A DNA stretch of 64,000 nucleotides. It comes from Phaeovulum molybdatiresistens (GTDB lineage: Bacteria; Pseudomonadota; Alphaproteobacteria; Rhodobacterales; Rhodobacteraceae). Under the pieces are notes generated by a model that was given only the letters and a program-made list of their open reading frames with translations, was not told the origin of the DNA and made no database searches. Both the position numbers and the translations under genes were made by a program. Shown here piece after piece: positions 26,727-35,890 of the stretch. Each line of letters starts with the position of its first letter. Position 1 is the first letter of the stretch. The stretch covers positions 124,001 to 188,000 of the forward strand of contig NZ_JAMJFX010000001.1 in the NCBI RefSeq assembly GCF_023544865.1, read 5' to 3'.

Positions 26727-27857
26727 CTAGAACAAGACGACCGAGCGGATCGATTCGCCCGCATGCATCAGATCGAAGGCCTTGTTGATGTCTTCCAGCG
26801 GCATGGTGTGGGTGATCATCGGATCGATCTCGATCTTGCCATCCATGTACCAATCCACGATCTGCGGCACATCGGTGCGCCCGCGCGCGCCGCCAAAGGC
26901 CGTGCCCTTCCACACCCGCCCGGTGACCAGCTGGAACGGCCGGGTCTGGATCTCGGCCCCGGAGGGGGCCACGCCGATGATGATCGACTGCCCCCAGCCG
27001 CGATGGGTGCATTCCAGCGCATCGCGCATCACCTTGACGTTGCCGGTGCAGTCAAAGGAATAATCCGCCCCGCCGATCTGATCGAAGGGCGTTTTCGTCA
27101 TGTTGACGATATGGCTGACGATATCGCCGTCGATTTCCTTGGGATTGACGAAATGGGTCATGCCGAACCGCTCGCCCCATTCCTTCTTGGCATTGTTCAG
27201 ATCGACCCCGATGATCATGTCGGCGCCCGCCAGACGCAGCCCCTGGATCACGTTCAGCCCGATCCCGCCCAGGCCGAAAACAACGGCCTTGGCGCCGATT
27301 TCCACCTTGGCGGTGTTGATCACCGCGCCGATGCCGGTGGTGACGCCGCAGCCGATGTAGCAGACCTTGTCAAAGGGCGCGTCGGGCCGGATCTTGGCCA
27401 GCGCGATTTCGGGCACCACCGTGTGGTTGGCGAAGGTCGAACAGCCCATGTAGTGATGGATCGGCGTGCCATCCAGCATCGAAAACCGCGTCGTGCCATC
27501 GGGCAAAAGCCCCTGCCCCTGGGTCGACCGGATCGCGGTGCACAGGTTGGTCTTCTGGCTGAGACAGGACGGGCACTGGCGGCATTCGGGGGTGTAAAGC
27601 GGGATCACATGGTCGCCGGGCTTCAGCGTGGTGACGCCGGGCCCGACCTCGACAACCACGCCCGCGCCTTCATGGCCCAGGATCGCGGGGAAGATGCCTT
27701 CTGGGTCTGCTCCCGACAATGTGAATTCGTCGGTGTGACAGATGCCGGTGGCCTTGATTTCCACCAGAACCTCGCCCTGTTTCGGGCCTTCCAGGTTCAC
27801 TTCCATGATTTCAAGCGGTTTCCCGGGGGCAAGGGCGACGGCGGCACGGGTTCTCAT
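26727..27857 (-). CDS. S-(hydroxymethyl)glutathione dehydrogenase (class III alcohol dehydrogenase)
   Basis: Oxidises the glutathione adduct of formaldehyde to S-formylglutathione with NAD; also reduces S-nitrosoglutathione. The 376-aa zinc enzyme has catalytic zinc ligands Cys40 and His62 ([12 protein letters not shown]), structural zinc cysteines 92, 95, 98 and 106 ([16 protein letters not shown]), the [16 protein letters not shown] stretch and Rossmann [13 protein letters not shown]. Known as adhI/flhA/frmA in different species. No S-formylglutathione hydrolase gene is adjacent in this window. Ribosome site GAGGAT precedes the ATG. Confidence 0.96.
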   Translation of the reverse strand: MRTRAAVALAPGKPLEIMEVNLEGPKQGEVLVEIKATGICHTDEFTLSGADPEGIFPAILGHEGAGVVVEVGPGVTTLKPGDHVIPLYTPECRQCPSCLSQKTNLCTAIRSTQGQGLLPDGTTRFSMLDGTPIHHYMGCSTFANHTVVPEIALAKIRPDAPFDKVCYIGCGVTTGIGAVINTAKVEIGAKAVVFGLGGIGLNVIQGLRLAGADMIIGVDLNNAKKEWGERFGMTHFVNPKEIDGDIVSHIVNMTKTPFDQIGGADYSFDCTGNVKVMRDALECTHRGWGQSIIIGVAPSGAEIQTRPFQLVTGRVWKGTAFGGARGRTDVPQIVDWYMDGKIEIDPMITHTMPLEDINKAFDLMHAGESIRSVVLF

Positions 27858-27871
27858 GGGTAAATCCTCGC

Positions 27872-27898
27872 TGTATAGATGCGCGAAGCCTGCGGCAA
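27872..27898 (-). promoter_or_regulatory. Weak candidate promoter of the formaldehyde dehydrogenase gene
   Basis: On the minus strand TTGCCG and TATACA are 15 bp apart, shorter than ideal, and end 14 bp before the start codon, which leaves a very short leader. Confidence 0.3.
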
Positions 27899-27932
27899 AG
27901 CCCGCGCAAGAGCAACCTCAGGAAGCGACAAA

Positions 27933-28265
27933 ATGACCAGATTTTCCGCCTTGGCCGCCGTGATCCTGCTGGCCGCCTGCCAGCCCCCGATGCCGATCGA
28001 GGAACCGATGCCCCAGACCCCGGCGCCGATGCTGCTGGGTGCCGATCCTGCCGGCGGTCTGGAAGAACGCATGCCCGACACCTGCAAGGCGATCGACTAT
28101 GTGGCCTATCTGGGCCAGCCCGGCGGCGTGATTGCCACCATCCCCTTCACCCAGCCCCATCGCGTGGTGGAATGGCGCGGGATCGAGGCGCAGGAATACA
28201 ATCCCCAGCGCGTCGTGTTCCGGCTGGATGCGGCGGGCAACATCTACAACATCGACTGCGGCTGA
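27933..28265 (+). CDS. I78-family-like lipoprotein
   Basis: Exported lipoprotein of 110 aa: signal with lipobox LLAAC (Cys16), a Pro/Met-rich spacer, then a domain resembling peptidase inhibitor I78 (CKAIDYVAYLGQPGGVIATI; RVVEWRGIEAQEYNPQRVVFRLDAAGNIYNIDCG). The family, named for a fungal elastase inhibitor, keeps the pair of outer cysteines and the RVxxxxP... G.I..I.CG pattern. Here the usual RPG turn is replaced by EWRG, so it is a divergent member. Followed by a second such gene 4 bp later. Confidence 0.82.
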   Translation: MTRFSALAAVILLAACQPPMPIEEPMPQTPAPMLLGADPAGGLEERMPDTCKAIDYVAYLGQPGGVIATIPFTQPHRVVEWRGIEAQEYNPQRVVFRLDAAGNIYNIDCG

Positions 28266-28269
28266 TCGG

Positions 28270-28557
28270 GTGGCGCGCGCGATCCCCCTGGCGCTGATCG
28301 CGGGGCTGGCATTGGCGGGCTGCCGGATGGCGCCCGCCTTGCCCGCCGATCCGGTCGATCCGGGCGCGGATGCCTGTGGCGCGTCCCGGCTGCAGTATCT
28401 GATCGGCCAGCCCGAATCGGTGCTGGACGGGATGCGGTTCGACGCGCCCGTCCGCGTGATCCGCCCCGGCATGGCGGTGACGATGGATTATCGTCCCGAC
28501 CGGCTGAACATCGAGATCGACGCCCGGAACCGAATCGCGCGGGTTCACTGTTCGTGA
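28270..28557 (+). CDS. I78-family peptidase inhibitor lipoprotein
   Basis: Second, more canonical I78 protein, 95 aa: lipobox LALAGC (Cys18), then DACGASRLQYLIGQPESVLDGM and RVIRPGMAVTMDYRPDRLNIEIDARNRIARVHCS. The RPG..VTMDYRPDRLNI core is typical of the family. The start is GTG with a 4-bp gap to the preceding gene, so both are surely cotranscribed. They may protect the cell envelope from serine proteases, which is inferred from the family name alone. Confidence 0.85.
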   Translation: MARAIPLALIAGLALAGCRMAPALPADPVDPGADACGASRLQYLIGQPESVLDGMRFDAPVRVIRPGMAVTMDYRPDRLNIEIDARNRIARVHCS

Positions 28558-28602
28558 CCCGCGCGGCATCGGCCCCCGGTCCAGCGCCGGACGCTGAACG
28601 GC

Positions 28603-29046
28603 TTAGTTCGTCTGGATGCGGAAGTCGGTGTGACAATCCTTGCAGGCACCGGCAACGGCACCCATGCCGGCCCGCAGCGCATCAAGCGAGCTGGTATCGA
28701 TCCCCTGCGCGGCCTTGAACAGCGCATCCGACCGGGCGGTGAAGGTTTCAAAATCAGTCCAGATCTCGGGCTTGGCCTCGGTGACGGGGTCGGTTTCATT
28801 GGCCTCGAAAGCCTGCGGAATTTCCGCGGCGGCGGCGGCCAGCGCGGCGGCGGCCTCGGCGGCCTTGTCGGCATCAAAGTCGGCCTTGCCTTGCGCCATG
28901 TCACCAAGAATGCCGGTATTGACGCGCACCACGCCCATCAGGTCCATCCGTTCCTTCACCACCGGATTTTGCACGCCTTCCTTGGCGACCGCGACGCCCG
29001 CCGCCAGGATCAGGCCAAGCGTCAGCATCTTGCTGGAAAATGTCAT
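28603..29046 (-). CDS. Cytochrome c' (cytochrome c556 class II)
   Basis: Periplasmic four-helix-bundle cytochrome, 147 aa with a Sec signal (FSSKMLTLGLILAAGVAVA, cleaved before KEG). The heme motif CKDCH is close to the C-terminus (135-139), the class II hallmark. The helix 1 stretch VVKERMDLMGVVRVNTGILGDMAQGK could supply Met as sixth ligand (c556) rather than leave it vacant (c'). The start follows GGGAG. A role in nitric oxide binding or electron transfer is family-level inference. Confidence 0.92.
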   Translation of the reverse strand: MTFSSKMLTLGLILAAGVAVAKEGVQNPVVKERMDLMGVVRVNTGILGDMAQGKADFDADKAAEAAAALAAAAAEIPQAFEANETDPVTEAKPEIWTDFETFTARSDALFKAAQGIDTSSLDALRAGMGAVAGACKDCHTDFRIQTN

Positions 29047-29247
29047 GTGAAACTCCCTTGTTAACACCGTGGCGACAGCATAGCGCGGCCAAGGCCCTTC
29101 GCACAGGCCCGCCATCCCCGCATGGGCCGGATCGCGCGCATGATCACCTGAATGTCATTGCCGGGTTGCGCGCGCCGCAGGGGGATATTTCGCGCGCCAC
29201 GCGCCCGCGCGCTTGATTTGGGGCAGGCCCGCTGCCACCTTGGGAAT

Positions 29248-29598
29248 ATGACCATGCAGATCCCGCCCGTCTTACCCCCTGGCCCTGCCACCGCCCCCGC
29301 GCAGGTCGCCTTCGACCGGGCGGAACTGTCGGTGATCCTGTCGCTTTACGGGCGAATGGTCGCCGCCGGCGAATGGCGCGACTATGGCATGAGCTTTCTG
29401 CGCGACATGGCGGTGTTTTCGGTCTTTCGTCGTGCCGCCGAACACCCGATCTACCGCATCGAGAAACGCCCCGCCCTGCGCGCCCGGCAGGGGCAATATG
29501 CCGTGGTCGGCATGGACGGACAGATCCTGAAGCGCGGGCATGACCTGCCCACGGTGCTGCGCGTGCTGGAACGCAAGCTGATCCGCCCCGTCGACTGA
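29248..29598 (+). CDS. DUF2794 domain-containing protein
   Basis: Small cytoplasmic alphaproteobacterial protein (116 aa) of unknown function. The conserved stretches are FDRAELSVILSLYGRMVAAGEWRDYGM, FRRAAEHPIYRIEKRP, LRARQGQYAVVGMDGQILKRGHDL and VLRVLERKLIRPV. No signal or membrane segment. Divergent from the cytochrome c' gene and ends 34 bp before the convergent NlpC/P60 gene. Confidence 0.88.
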   Translation: MTMQIPPVLPPGPATAPAQVAFDRAELSVILSLYGRMVAAGEWRDYGMSFLRDMAVFSVFRRAAEHPIYRIEKRPALRARQGQYAVVGMDGQILKRGHDLPTVLRVLERKLIRPVD

Positions 29599-29631
29599 AC
29601 CTGTCCCGAAACCGGCGGGCCGTTCCCTTGG

Positions 29632-30459
29632 TCAGTTGCGCCGGTGCAGGCCCAGAAACGGCCCCTCGCCCGCGGCCTCGATCCGGCGCAGGCAGCTGTC
29701 GATCCGTTCATGCGCCACATTCATCGAATGGCCATTGGCATGGATCAGCACATCCGCATCACAGGCCAGCGCCACATGCCCCTTCCAGAAGAACAGATCC
29801 CCCCGCCGCGCCGGCGCGCCGGGCGGCAGCGGCGCGCCCAGTGCGCGGTGCTGCAGGTCGCTGTCACCGGGGCAATCCAGCCCACAGGCGGCAAAGGCCA
29901 GCTGCACCAGCCCCGAACAATCGATGCCAGACCGCGAATTGCCGCCCCACAGATAGGGCGTGCCGATCAGGCTTTGGGCGACGCTGACCGGATCCTCGGC
30001 CCAGTCGCCCAGCGCGCGCAGATGCTGGCGCGGGACAAAGCCCTGCGGGGTGATGGCGAACATCCCCTGCCATCCGGTCACGCAGACCCGCGCACCCAGC
30101 GACAACAGGGCCGTTTCGCGCTGCTTGATCGAGGGGCCGGGGTAGATGTGGGTGGCAGGCGCCGCGACCCAATGGGTCGGCGCGCAGGCCGGGCCCAGCG
30201 CCGCCGCATCCAGCCAGCCGCAATAGCCATCGGCCTCGGCGCGCACAAAGGCATGGCCATCCATGCGGTCCAGCACCAGAAGCGATGCGCCCATCAGCAG
30301 CTGGCGGTCACGCGCCCCGCCGGGCGTGGCGCAAAGATCGGCCAGGGGCGCGGCCACGCAGGCGGGATCGCCTTCCACGAAACGCTCGGCCGCCAGCTGG
30401 CCGCGCAGGCTTACATGCGCGACGCGGCCATTGGCGGGGGTCAGGCGGCGGTCGGTCAC
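29632..30459 (-). CDS. NlpC/P60 family cysteine peptidase with SH3-like N-terminal region
   Basis: Predicted gamma-D-glutamyl-diaminopimelate endopeptidase acting on cell-wall peptides. In the 275-aa protein the catalytic triad is visible: Cys181 in GIDCSGLVQLAF, His228 in WKGHVAL and His240 in VLIHANGHSMNV. Two SH3-like modules precede it (about 30-90 and 95-150, with WLDAAALGP and FVPRQHLRAL). There is no signal peptide, suggesting work on recycled muropeptides in the cytoplasm. Its start overlaps the aminopeptidase stop by 4 bp, so the two enzymes are coupled. Confidence 0.93.
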   Translation of the reverse strand: MTDRRLTPANGRVAHVSLRGQLAAERFVEGDPACVAAPLADLCATPGGARDRQLLMGASLLVLDRMDGHAFVRAEADGYCGWLDAAALGPACAPTHWVAAPATHIYPGPSIKQRETALLSLGARVCVTGWQGMFAITPQGFVPRQHLRALGDWAEDPVSVAQSLIGTPYLWGGNSRSGIDCSGLVQLAFAACGLDCPGDSDLQHRALGAPLPPGAPARRGDLFFWKGHVALACDADVLIHANGHSMNVAHERIDSCLRRIEAAGEGPFLGLHRRN

Positions 30460-31856
30460 AGGCCCAGAACCTCGGGCAGGGCCTCCAGCAGGGCGCGCGC
30501 GCCCTGGCCCACGCCGCCCTTGGGCCGGGCGGGGGCGGCGGTGGGCTGCCAGCCGTAGATGTCGAAATGCGCAAACCGCGCGGTCGCGGTGACAAAACGG
30601 CGCAGGAACAGCGCCGCCGTGATCGACCCCGCCATCCCGCCCGAAGGCGCATTGTCCAGATCTGCGATGGCCGGTTCGATCAGCGGCTCATAGGGCGCCC
30701 AGAAGGGCATGCGCCATAGCGGATCGGCCACCCGCGCCGCCGCCCCTGCCAGCGCGGCGGCCAGCGCGTCATCATCGGTGTAGAAGGGTGGCAGATCCGG
30801 GCCCAACGCCACCCGCGCCGCCCCCGTCAACGTGGCCATGCAGATCAGCAGATCCGGCGTTTCCTCATCCGCCAGCGCAAGCGCATCGGCCAGCACCAGC
30901 CGCCCCTCGGCATCGGTATTGTTGACCTCGACGGTCAGGCCCTTGCGGCTGGTCAGCACGTCCTGCGGGCGAAACGCATTGCCCGCCACCGCGTTTTCCA
31001 CCGCCGGAACCAGCACCCGAAGCCGCACCGGCACGCCCAGCGCCATGATCATCCGCGCCAGCCCCATCACCGTGGCCGCCCCGCCCATGTCCTTCTTCAT
31101 CAGCCCCATCGAGGCCGCAGGCTTCAGATCAAGGCCCCCGGTGTCAAAGCACACGCCCTTGCCCACCAGCGTCAGCCGCGGTCCCGTCCCGCCCCAGCGC
31201 AGGTCCAGCAGGCGTGGCGCGCGCGGGCTGGCGCGGCCCACCGCGTGGATCATCGGCAGGTTTTCTTCCAGCAGACGGTCGCCCCGGATCACACGCGTCT
31301 CGGCGCCGAAAGCATCGGCCAGCGCCAGGAAGGCGGCCTCCAGCTCATCGGGGCCCATGTCGGACGCGGGCGTGTTGATCAGATCGCGGGTGAGCCATTC
31401 CCCCTGCGCGATCGCCTCAACCCGGGCGTTATCCACCCCCGCGGGGCATTTCAGGCGCGCTTTCAGGGGCTTGGCGGATTTGTAGCGGGCAAAGCGATAG
31501 CCCGCCAGCAACCAGCCCAAGGCCGCCTCTTGCGCCTGCTGCTGGGTCAGATCGCCCTCAAGGTGCCAATCGCCTTCGGGCAAGCCTTCGGCGGCGCGGG
31601 CAAGGGCGAAACGGTTGCGCGCCAGCGCCTCGGGGCCGCCCAGCCCGAACAAGGCCGCCTGCTGCGTGCCATCAGCCCCCGGCAACAGGCACAACTGCCC
31701 GGAGGCGCCGGAAAAGCCCTGCGCCGCAGCCCACCGCGCCTGCGCGGGCGGCAGCGCTGCCAGCACCGTGGCCGCCGCGGCCTCGGGCACCAGATGCAGC
31801 GGGCGGCTGTCGGCGTCGGCGGGGGCAAAACGCAGGCTGTCGGTAGCGGTCGTCAT
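30456..31856 (-). CDS. M17 leucyl aminopeptidase family protein
   Basis: Two-metal aminopeptidase of 466 aa. The metal and active-site motifs are intact: VGKGVCFDTGGLDLKPAASM, KKDMGGAATVMGLA and NNTDAEGRLVLADAL. The N-terminal domain is divergent, as in the PepB-like branch. The start ATG is preceded by GAAAGG. It is translationally coupled to the NlpC/P60 gene, which suggests trimming of peptides released from murein; general peptide turnover is the alternative. Confidence 0.94.
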   Translation of the reverse strand: MTTATDSLRFAPADADSRPLHLVPEAAAATVLAALPPAQARWAAAQGFSGASGQLCLLPGADGTQQAALFGLGGPEALARNRFALARAAEGLPEGDWHLEGDLTQQQAQEAALGWLLAGYRFARYKSAKPLKARLKCPAGVDNARVEAIAQGEWLTRDLINTPASDMGPDELEAAFLALADAFGAETRVIRGDRLLEENLPMIHAVGRASPRAPRLLDLRWGGTGPRLTLVGKGVCFDTGGLDLKPAASMGLMKKDMGGAATVMGLARMIMALGVPVRLRVLVPAVENAVAGNAFRPQDVLTSRKGLTVEVNNTDAEGRLVLADALALADEETPDLLICMATLTGAARVALGPDLPPFYTDDDALAAALAGAAARVADPLWRMPFWAPYEPLIEPAIADLDNAPSGGMAGSITAALFLRRFVTATARFAHFDIYGWQPTAAPARPKGGVGQGARALLEALPEVLGL

Positions 31857-31963
31857 GGCGGAACCTTTCGCAACGGATCGTTGCGCGCAGCCTAACCGCT
31901 GGCACAGCGCCCGCAAGGGGCCGCCGGGCACCACAAGGCCAAGGCCCTTACCGCAGCCCCGGC

Positions 31964-32371
31964 CTACCCTGCCGGATCGGGGCGCAGATCCTGCAGGTCC
32001 CACACCGCCATCAGCGATCTGGCGCCCACGCGCTGCAACCGCGCCAGCGTTGCCGCCAGCGCCACGCCATCGCCCGCCGCCGCGCAGCACGCCACATCGC
32101 GCCCGACACCAGCCAGCATCGACAGGCCGATCTGGAGGGCCAGTTGCGCCAGATCCTCGGCCATGGTGATCAGCGACAGATCGCCCTGAAACGCCGCCGC
32201 CTCGATGCCCGACATCTGCACCGCCAGATCCTCCATCGCGGCGGAAATCAACCGCTCGGCCCCCGCGGGCCCAAGTTCCGAAAACAACGCCACGATCCGG
32301 TCCCGTTCCACGCCGACCCTTTCGTCATGGCGCATGCGCGCAATTGCCGACACCCCGTCCCCCTTCGCCAT
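31964..32371 (-). CDS. Conserved hypothetical protein, helical
   Basis: A 135-aa protein I cannot assign. It is mostly alpha-helical with three stretches (RIVALFSELGPAGAERLISAAMEDLAVQM; LSLITMAEDLAQLALQIGLSMLAGV; GVALAATLARLQRVGARSLMAVWDL) and a CC pair near the middle; no signal peptide. The layout suggests a small helical bundle, perhaps related to chemotaxis- or two-component-type helpers, but this is only shape. It is 107 bp upstream of the aminopeptidase and could share its transcript. Confidence 0.7.
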   Translation of the reverse strand: MAKGDGVSAIARMRHDERVGVERDRIVALFSELGPAGAERLISAAMEDLAVQMSGIEAAAFQGDLSLITMAEDLAQLALQIGLSMLAGVGRDVACCAAAGDGVALAATLARLQRVGARSLMAVWDLQDLRPDPAG

Positions 32372-32513
32372 CCTATTTACCCCCGGGGCCCACCACCGGC
32401 CCCGCGCGACCATGGCGCGATTTCCTCAAGAAATGGTTTGCACCGATGGAAAACCTCTCGAATTTCGTGCCGGACCTGCCTATCTAGGCGGCGAACCCCG
32501 GAAAGGAGTGACG

Positions 32514-33164
32514 ATGAAGGACCATGTGCGCCCGCTGCCATCCTATCTGATCCACCGCTATCACGGCTGGAAGGCAACCACCTATTCCGAGAACCGCACC
32601 TGGTATCGGCGGCTGGCCGAAGACGGCCAGCGCCCGCGCGCGATGGTCATTTCCTGCTGCGATTCGCGCGTTCACGTCACCTCGATCTTCGGCGCGGATC
32701 AGGGTGAGTTCTTCATTCACCGCAACATCGCCAACCTGGTGCCGCCCTACAACCCAGACGGCGACCATCACGGCACCTCGGCGGCGGTGGAATATGCGGT
32801 CCGCGCGCTGAAGGTGGCGCATGTGATCGTGCTGGGCCATTCGCAATGCGGCGGTGTTGCGGGCTGCCATGACATGTGCACCGGCCACGCCCCCGAGCTG
32901 GAGGAAAAGACCTCGTTCGTGGGCACCTGGCTGAACCTGCTGCGCCCGGGGTTTGAGCGTGTGAAAGACCTGCCCGCAGAACGCCGCATCGAGGCGCTGG
33001 AACGCGAGTCGGTGGTGATCAGCCTGGAAAACCTGATGACCTTCCCCTTCGTCAAATCCGCGCTGGAAGCCGGTGACATGACGCTGCACGGGTTGTGGAC
33101 GGATATCGGCGAAGGCGGGCTGGAACAGTATGATCCGGTCAGCGGGAAGTTCATCCCGCTGTGA
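32514..33164 (+). CDS. Beta-class carbonic anhydrase
   Basis: Zinc enzyme interconverting CO2 and bicarbonate, 216 aa, cytoplasmic. Zinc ligands Cys48 and Asp50 (CCDSR, with the Asp-Arg dyad), His109 and Cys112 (LGHSQCGGV) are all present, as is the FIHRNIANLVPP motif. The start is fixed by GAAAGGAG. The next plus-strand gene, a lipid acyltransferase, begins 94 bp later. It presumably feeds carboxylases with bicarbonate. Confidence 0.96.
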   Translation: MKDHVRPLPSYLIHRYHGWKATTYSENRTWYRRLAEDGQRPRAMVISCCDSRVHVTSIFGADQGEFFIHRNIANLVPPYNPDGDHHGTSAAVEYAVRALKVAHVIVLGHSQCGGVAGCHDMCTGHAPELEEKTSFVGTWLNLLRPGFERVKDLPAERRIEALERESVVISLENLMTFPFVKSALEAGDMTLHGLWTDIGEGGLEQYDPVSGKFIPL

Positions 33165-33258
33165 ACGGCCCGCCGCGCAGGGCCGCAGCCGCGTGACCGG
33201 ATCATCCGGCGCGCGCGGCCCGGCGCGCCGTTGCGGCACAGGAAAGGGGGTCCCCGCC

Positions 33259-34155
33259 ATGCCAGACCATCGTAGCGGCCAGATCCGTCCCACCCTGCGT
33301 GAACGGCTGGAATATGCCGCCATCGCGTCGATCCTGGGGTTTCTGCGGCTGTTCCCCTATCGGTGGCGGGTGCCGCTGGCGGGCTGGGTCGTTGCGCGCG
33401 TGGTGGCGCCGCTGACGGGCATGCGGCGGCGCATACGGGCCAATCTTGACCTGGTCTGCCCCGACCTGCCCCCCGCCGAGCGCCGCGCGATCGAACGGGG
33501 CGTGCCCGACAATTTTGGCCGCATGTTCGCCGAGATGTTCTCGCCCGAGGATTTCGCGGCGGTCGTCGCGGCCACCCAGCTGGCGGGGCCGGGGCTGGCC
33601 GATCTGCGCCGCGCCCAGGCCGAAGGCCGGCCGATCGTGGCGGTGTCAGGCCATTTCGGCAATTATGACATCGGCCGCGCGCGGTTGATCCACGAAGGGC
33701 TGAACGTGGGGGGCCTCTATCGGCCGATGAACAACCGCCTGTTCAACCGGATCTATGTGCGCGCCATTTCCCGCGTGGGGGGGCCGCTGTTCATCCGCGA
33801 CAAGGCCGGCTTTGGCCAGATGCTGCGCCATCTGCGGGCGGGCAACACGGTGGCGATCCTGCTGGATCAGCACATCGGCAGCGGTGCCCGGCTGCGGTTT
33901 TTCGGCCATCCGGCGCGCACCGCGCTGTCGGCGGCACAGATGGCGCTGCGCTATGATGCGCTTCTGATCCCGATCTATGCGATCCGCCAGCCCGACGGGA
34001 TCAGCTTCCGGATCGAGGTGGAACAGCCGATCCCGCCTTCGGATGAGCTGTCGATGACCCAGGCCATCAATGACAGCCTGGAGGCGCAGGTGCGCCGCCA
34101 CATGGATCAGTGGCTATGGATCCACCGGCGCTGGAAAGACCGGGGCGGCGCCTAG
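33259..34155 (+). CDS. Lysophospholipid/lipid A acyltransferase (LpxL/HtrB superfamily)
   Basis: Membrane-associated acyltransferase of 298 aa, likely adding a secondary acyl chain to lipid A or a related lipid. The superfamily HxxxxD motif is present as SGHFGNYD, followed by LYRPMNNRLFNRIY and LLDQHIGSGARLRFFGHPA, which match the LpxL group. One hydrophobic anchor (AAIASILGFLRLFPYRW) is near the N-terminus. The start ATG has a distant AAAGGGGG. The acyl donor and exact acceptor are unknown. Confidence 0.9.
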   Translation: MPDHRSGQIRPTLRERLEYAAIASILGFLRLFPYRWRVPLAGWVVARVVAPLTGMRRRIRANLDLVCPDLPPAERRAIERGVPDNFGRMFAEMFSPEDFAAVVAATQLAGPGLADLRRAQAEGRPIVAVSGHFGNYDIGRARLIHEGLNVGGLYRPMNNRLFNRIYVRAISRVGGPLFIRDKAGFGQMLRHLRAGNTVAILLDQHIGSGARLRFFGHPARTALSAAQMALRYDALLIPIYAIRQPDGISFRIEVEQPIPPSDELSMTQAINDSLEAQVRRHMDQWLWIHRRWKDRGGA

Positions 34156-34166
34156 CGCCGCCCGGA

Positions 34167-35786
34167 TCAGTGCAGCACCTGCCCTTCGGGCCAGGTCAGC
34201 GTGGTTTCCAGCGTGATCTCCTGCGTTTCACCGGCGGCCAGCGCCACCTCCCAGGCCAGGATGCCGCGCCCGCCATCCAGATCGGTTTCGGTTGCCGCAG
34301 GCCGCGCGGTGTGGCGGATCACCAGATCCTCCTGTTCGGAATAGGGCACCTGGTCGATCACCCGCACCGGCCAGTCCTGATCGGTCAGGTTGCGCACCGT
34401 CAGCACCGCGCGTTCGGTCAGCTCATTCGAGCGGGTGATGACGCCACGGTCGCCCTCGGTCCGGTCGGGAACCTGGCGTTCCAGCACGATCCCGTCGATC
34501 GCACCAAAGCCCAGCCGCAGGTCATCGCCCGCCGCCGTCAGCGGCAGATGCGACTGGCCCACCATCGCGCCATCGACAAATAGCGTGGCAGGCCCCGGCA
34601 GCAGCACCTGCCCGCTGTCATTGACGGTTTCGGCCACCAGATAGGCGGTCGCATCGCGCGAGGGCACGGCCTCGGCCACGACCTCGGGGGTGAAGGCCAG
34701 ATCATCCAGCCGCAGGCGCAGCGCCTCGACCCCGTCGCGGATATCGACGGGCGCGGGATAGCGATAGGTGACGGTGGCACCCATCATCGCAAGCCCCGCG
34801 GTTTCGGGCACGGGGGCGGCGGCGCCGACCATCATGTCGGTGGCAAGCCCTTCGGCATATTTGGCCTGCGGGGCCACCATCGTGCGGGGGCTGGGGGCAT
34901 CGGGCGGGCTGATCCGGCGCAGCCAGGGCCACAGCGGCGTGGGGTCCGCCCGATCCGACGGGCGGGCGGTGGACAGGGTCAGATCGACCCCGCGCCAATC
35001 CTCGCCCGAAGCCTGGGTCACAAAGACCCCGCGGTCCAGCGACAGGCGATTGGCGGCCCGGTCCAGCCGCAGGTCATAGGTCGGCTGCCAGCTGGCATCG
35101 GGGGTGAATGTGGTGATGCTGATCCGGCCAGCACCTTCGACGCTGGCGCGCAGGGTGGCGCGGCCCGCGGTTTCGTCGATCAGCGCGGCCAGCGCCTGGC
35201 GGGCCTTGTCCAGCGCCTCGCGGTCGGGGACAAGCGCGCGGTCGGCGGCCAGGGCCTGTTGTTCTGCATCCAGTGCTTCGCGGCTGGCGGCCAGGGCCTC
35301 GTCGCCCACCATGCGCGCAAGCGCGCGCAGATCCTCGGGCGTGGCCGTATCGGGGGCAAGGCCGCGCAGGAAGACGATGCGTTCCTCGGCGGCCCTGGCC
35401 TTCAGCCGGATCGCGGCCACGCCCGCCTCGGCGGTGGCCAGCGCGATTTCCAGCCGTTCCACCTCGGCCCGGGCGGCGGCGACGGCGGGCGGGGTCAGAT
35501 CGCCGGTGGCGGGCGGACGCCCCTCGATCAGCGTGACCGCGCCGATCGCCACCCCCTCGCCCACCACGCGCAAGGTTGCCGGGTCGGTGCCCTGCGGCAG
35601 ATCGGGGATGATCAGATCATGCACACCCGCGGGCGCGGTCAGATAGACCAGTCGGGTGACATTGGCGCCCCAGGGATAGAGCGTGACAGAGGTAACGCGG
35701 CTGCTGGCCTCAATCGTATCGGCCCAAAGGGCGGCGGGGGCGGTGGTGGACAAAAGGGCGACAAGGGACAAGGTGAAAGGGCGCAT
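34167..35786 (-). CDS. DUF4139 domain-containing secreted protein
   Basis: Exported 539-aa protein (signal MRPFTLSLVALLSTTAPAALWA). It has an N-terminal DUF4140-like domain (SRVTSVTLYPWGANVTRLVYL), a long predicted coiled coil (about 85-210, Ala/Glu/Arg-rich) and a C-terminal DUF4139 domain with WQPTYDLRLD, ASGEDWRGVDLTLSTARPS and the terminal WEVALAAGETQEITLETTLTWPEGQ. Function is not established for the family. An ATG 15 bases upstream would add MRGSP. It follows the asd terminator on the same strand. Confidence 0.88.
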   Translation of the reverse strand: MRPFTLSLVALLSTTAPAALWADTIEASSRVTSVTLYPWGANVTRLVYLTAPAGVHDLIIPDLPQGTDPATLRVVGEGVAIGAVTLIEGRPPATGDLTPPAVAAARAEVERLEIALATAEAGVAAIRLKARAAEERIVFLRGLAPDTATPEDLRALARMVGDEALAASREALDAEQQALAADRALVPDREALDKARQALAALIDETAGRATLRASVEGAGRISITTFTPDASWQPTYDLRLDRAANRLSLDRGVFVTQASGEDWRGVDLTLSTARPSDRADPTPLWPWLRRISPPDAPSPRTMVAPQAKYAEGLATDMMVGAAAPVPETAGLAMMGATVTYRYPAPVDIRDGVEALRLRLDDLAFTPEVVAEAVPSRDATAYLVAETVNDSGQVLLPGPATLFVDGAMVGQSHLPLTAAGDDLRLGFGAIDGIVLERQVPDRTEGDRGVITRSNELTERAVLTVRNLTDQDWPVRVIDQVPYSEQEDLVIRHTARPAATETDLDGGRGILAWEVALAAGETQEITLETTLTWPEGQVLH

Positions 35787-35832
35787 CGGGGAACCTCGCA
35801 TGGCAATGGCCAAAGCCTTCCCCCAACCCCGC

Positions 35833-35867
35833 CCAAAAGCAAGAGGGCCCCGCATCGCAGGGCCCTC
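35833..35867 (-). terminator. Rho-independent terminator of asd
   Basis: On the minus strand an 8-bp stem GAGGGCCC/GGGCCCTC (9-nt loop) is followed by TTGCTTTTGGG, beginning 23 bp after the asd stop codon. Confidence 0.7.
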
Positions 35868-35890
35868 ACATTCGCGGCAAAAGGCGAAGA

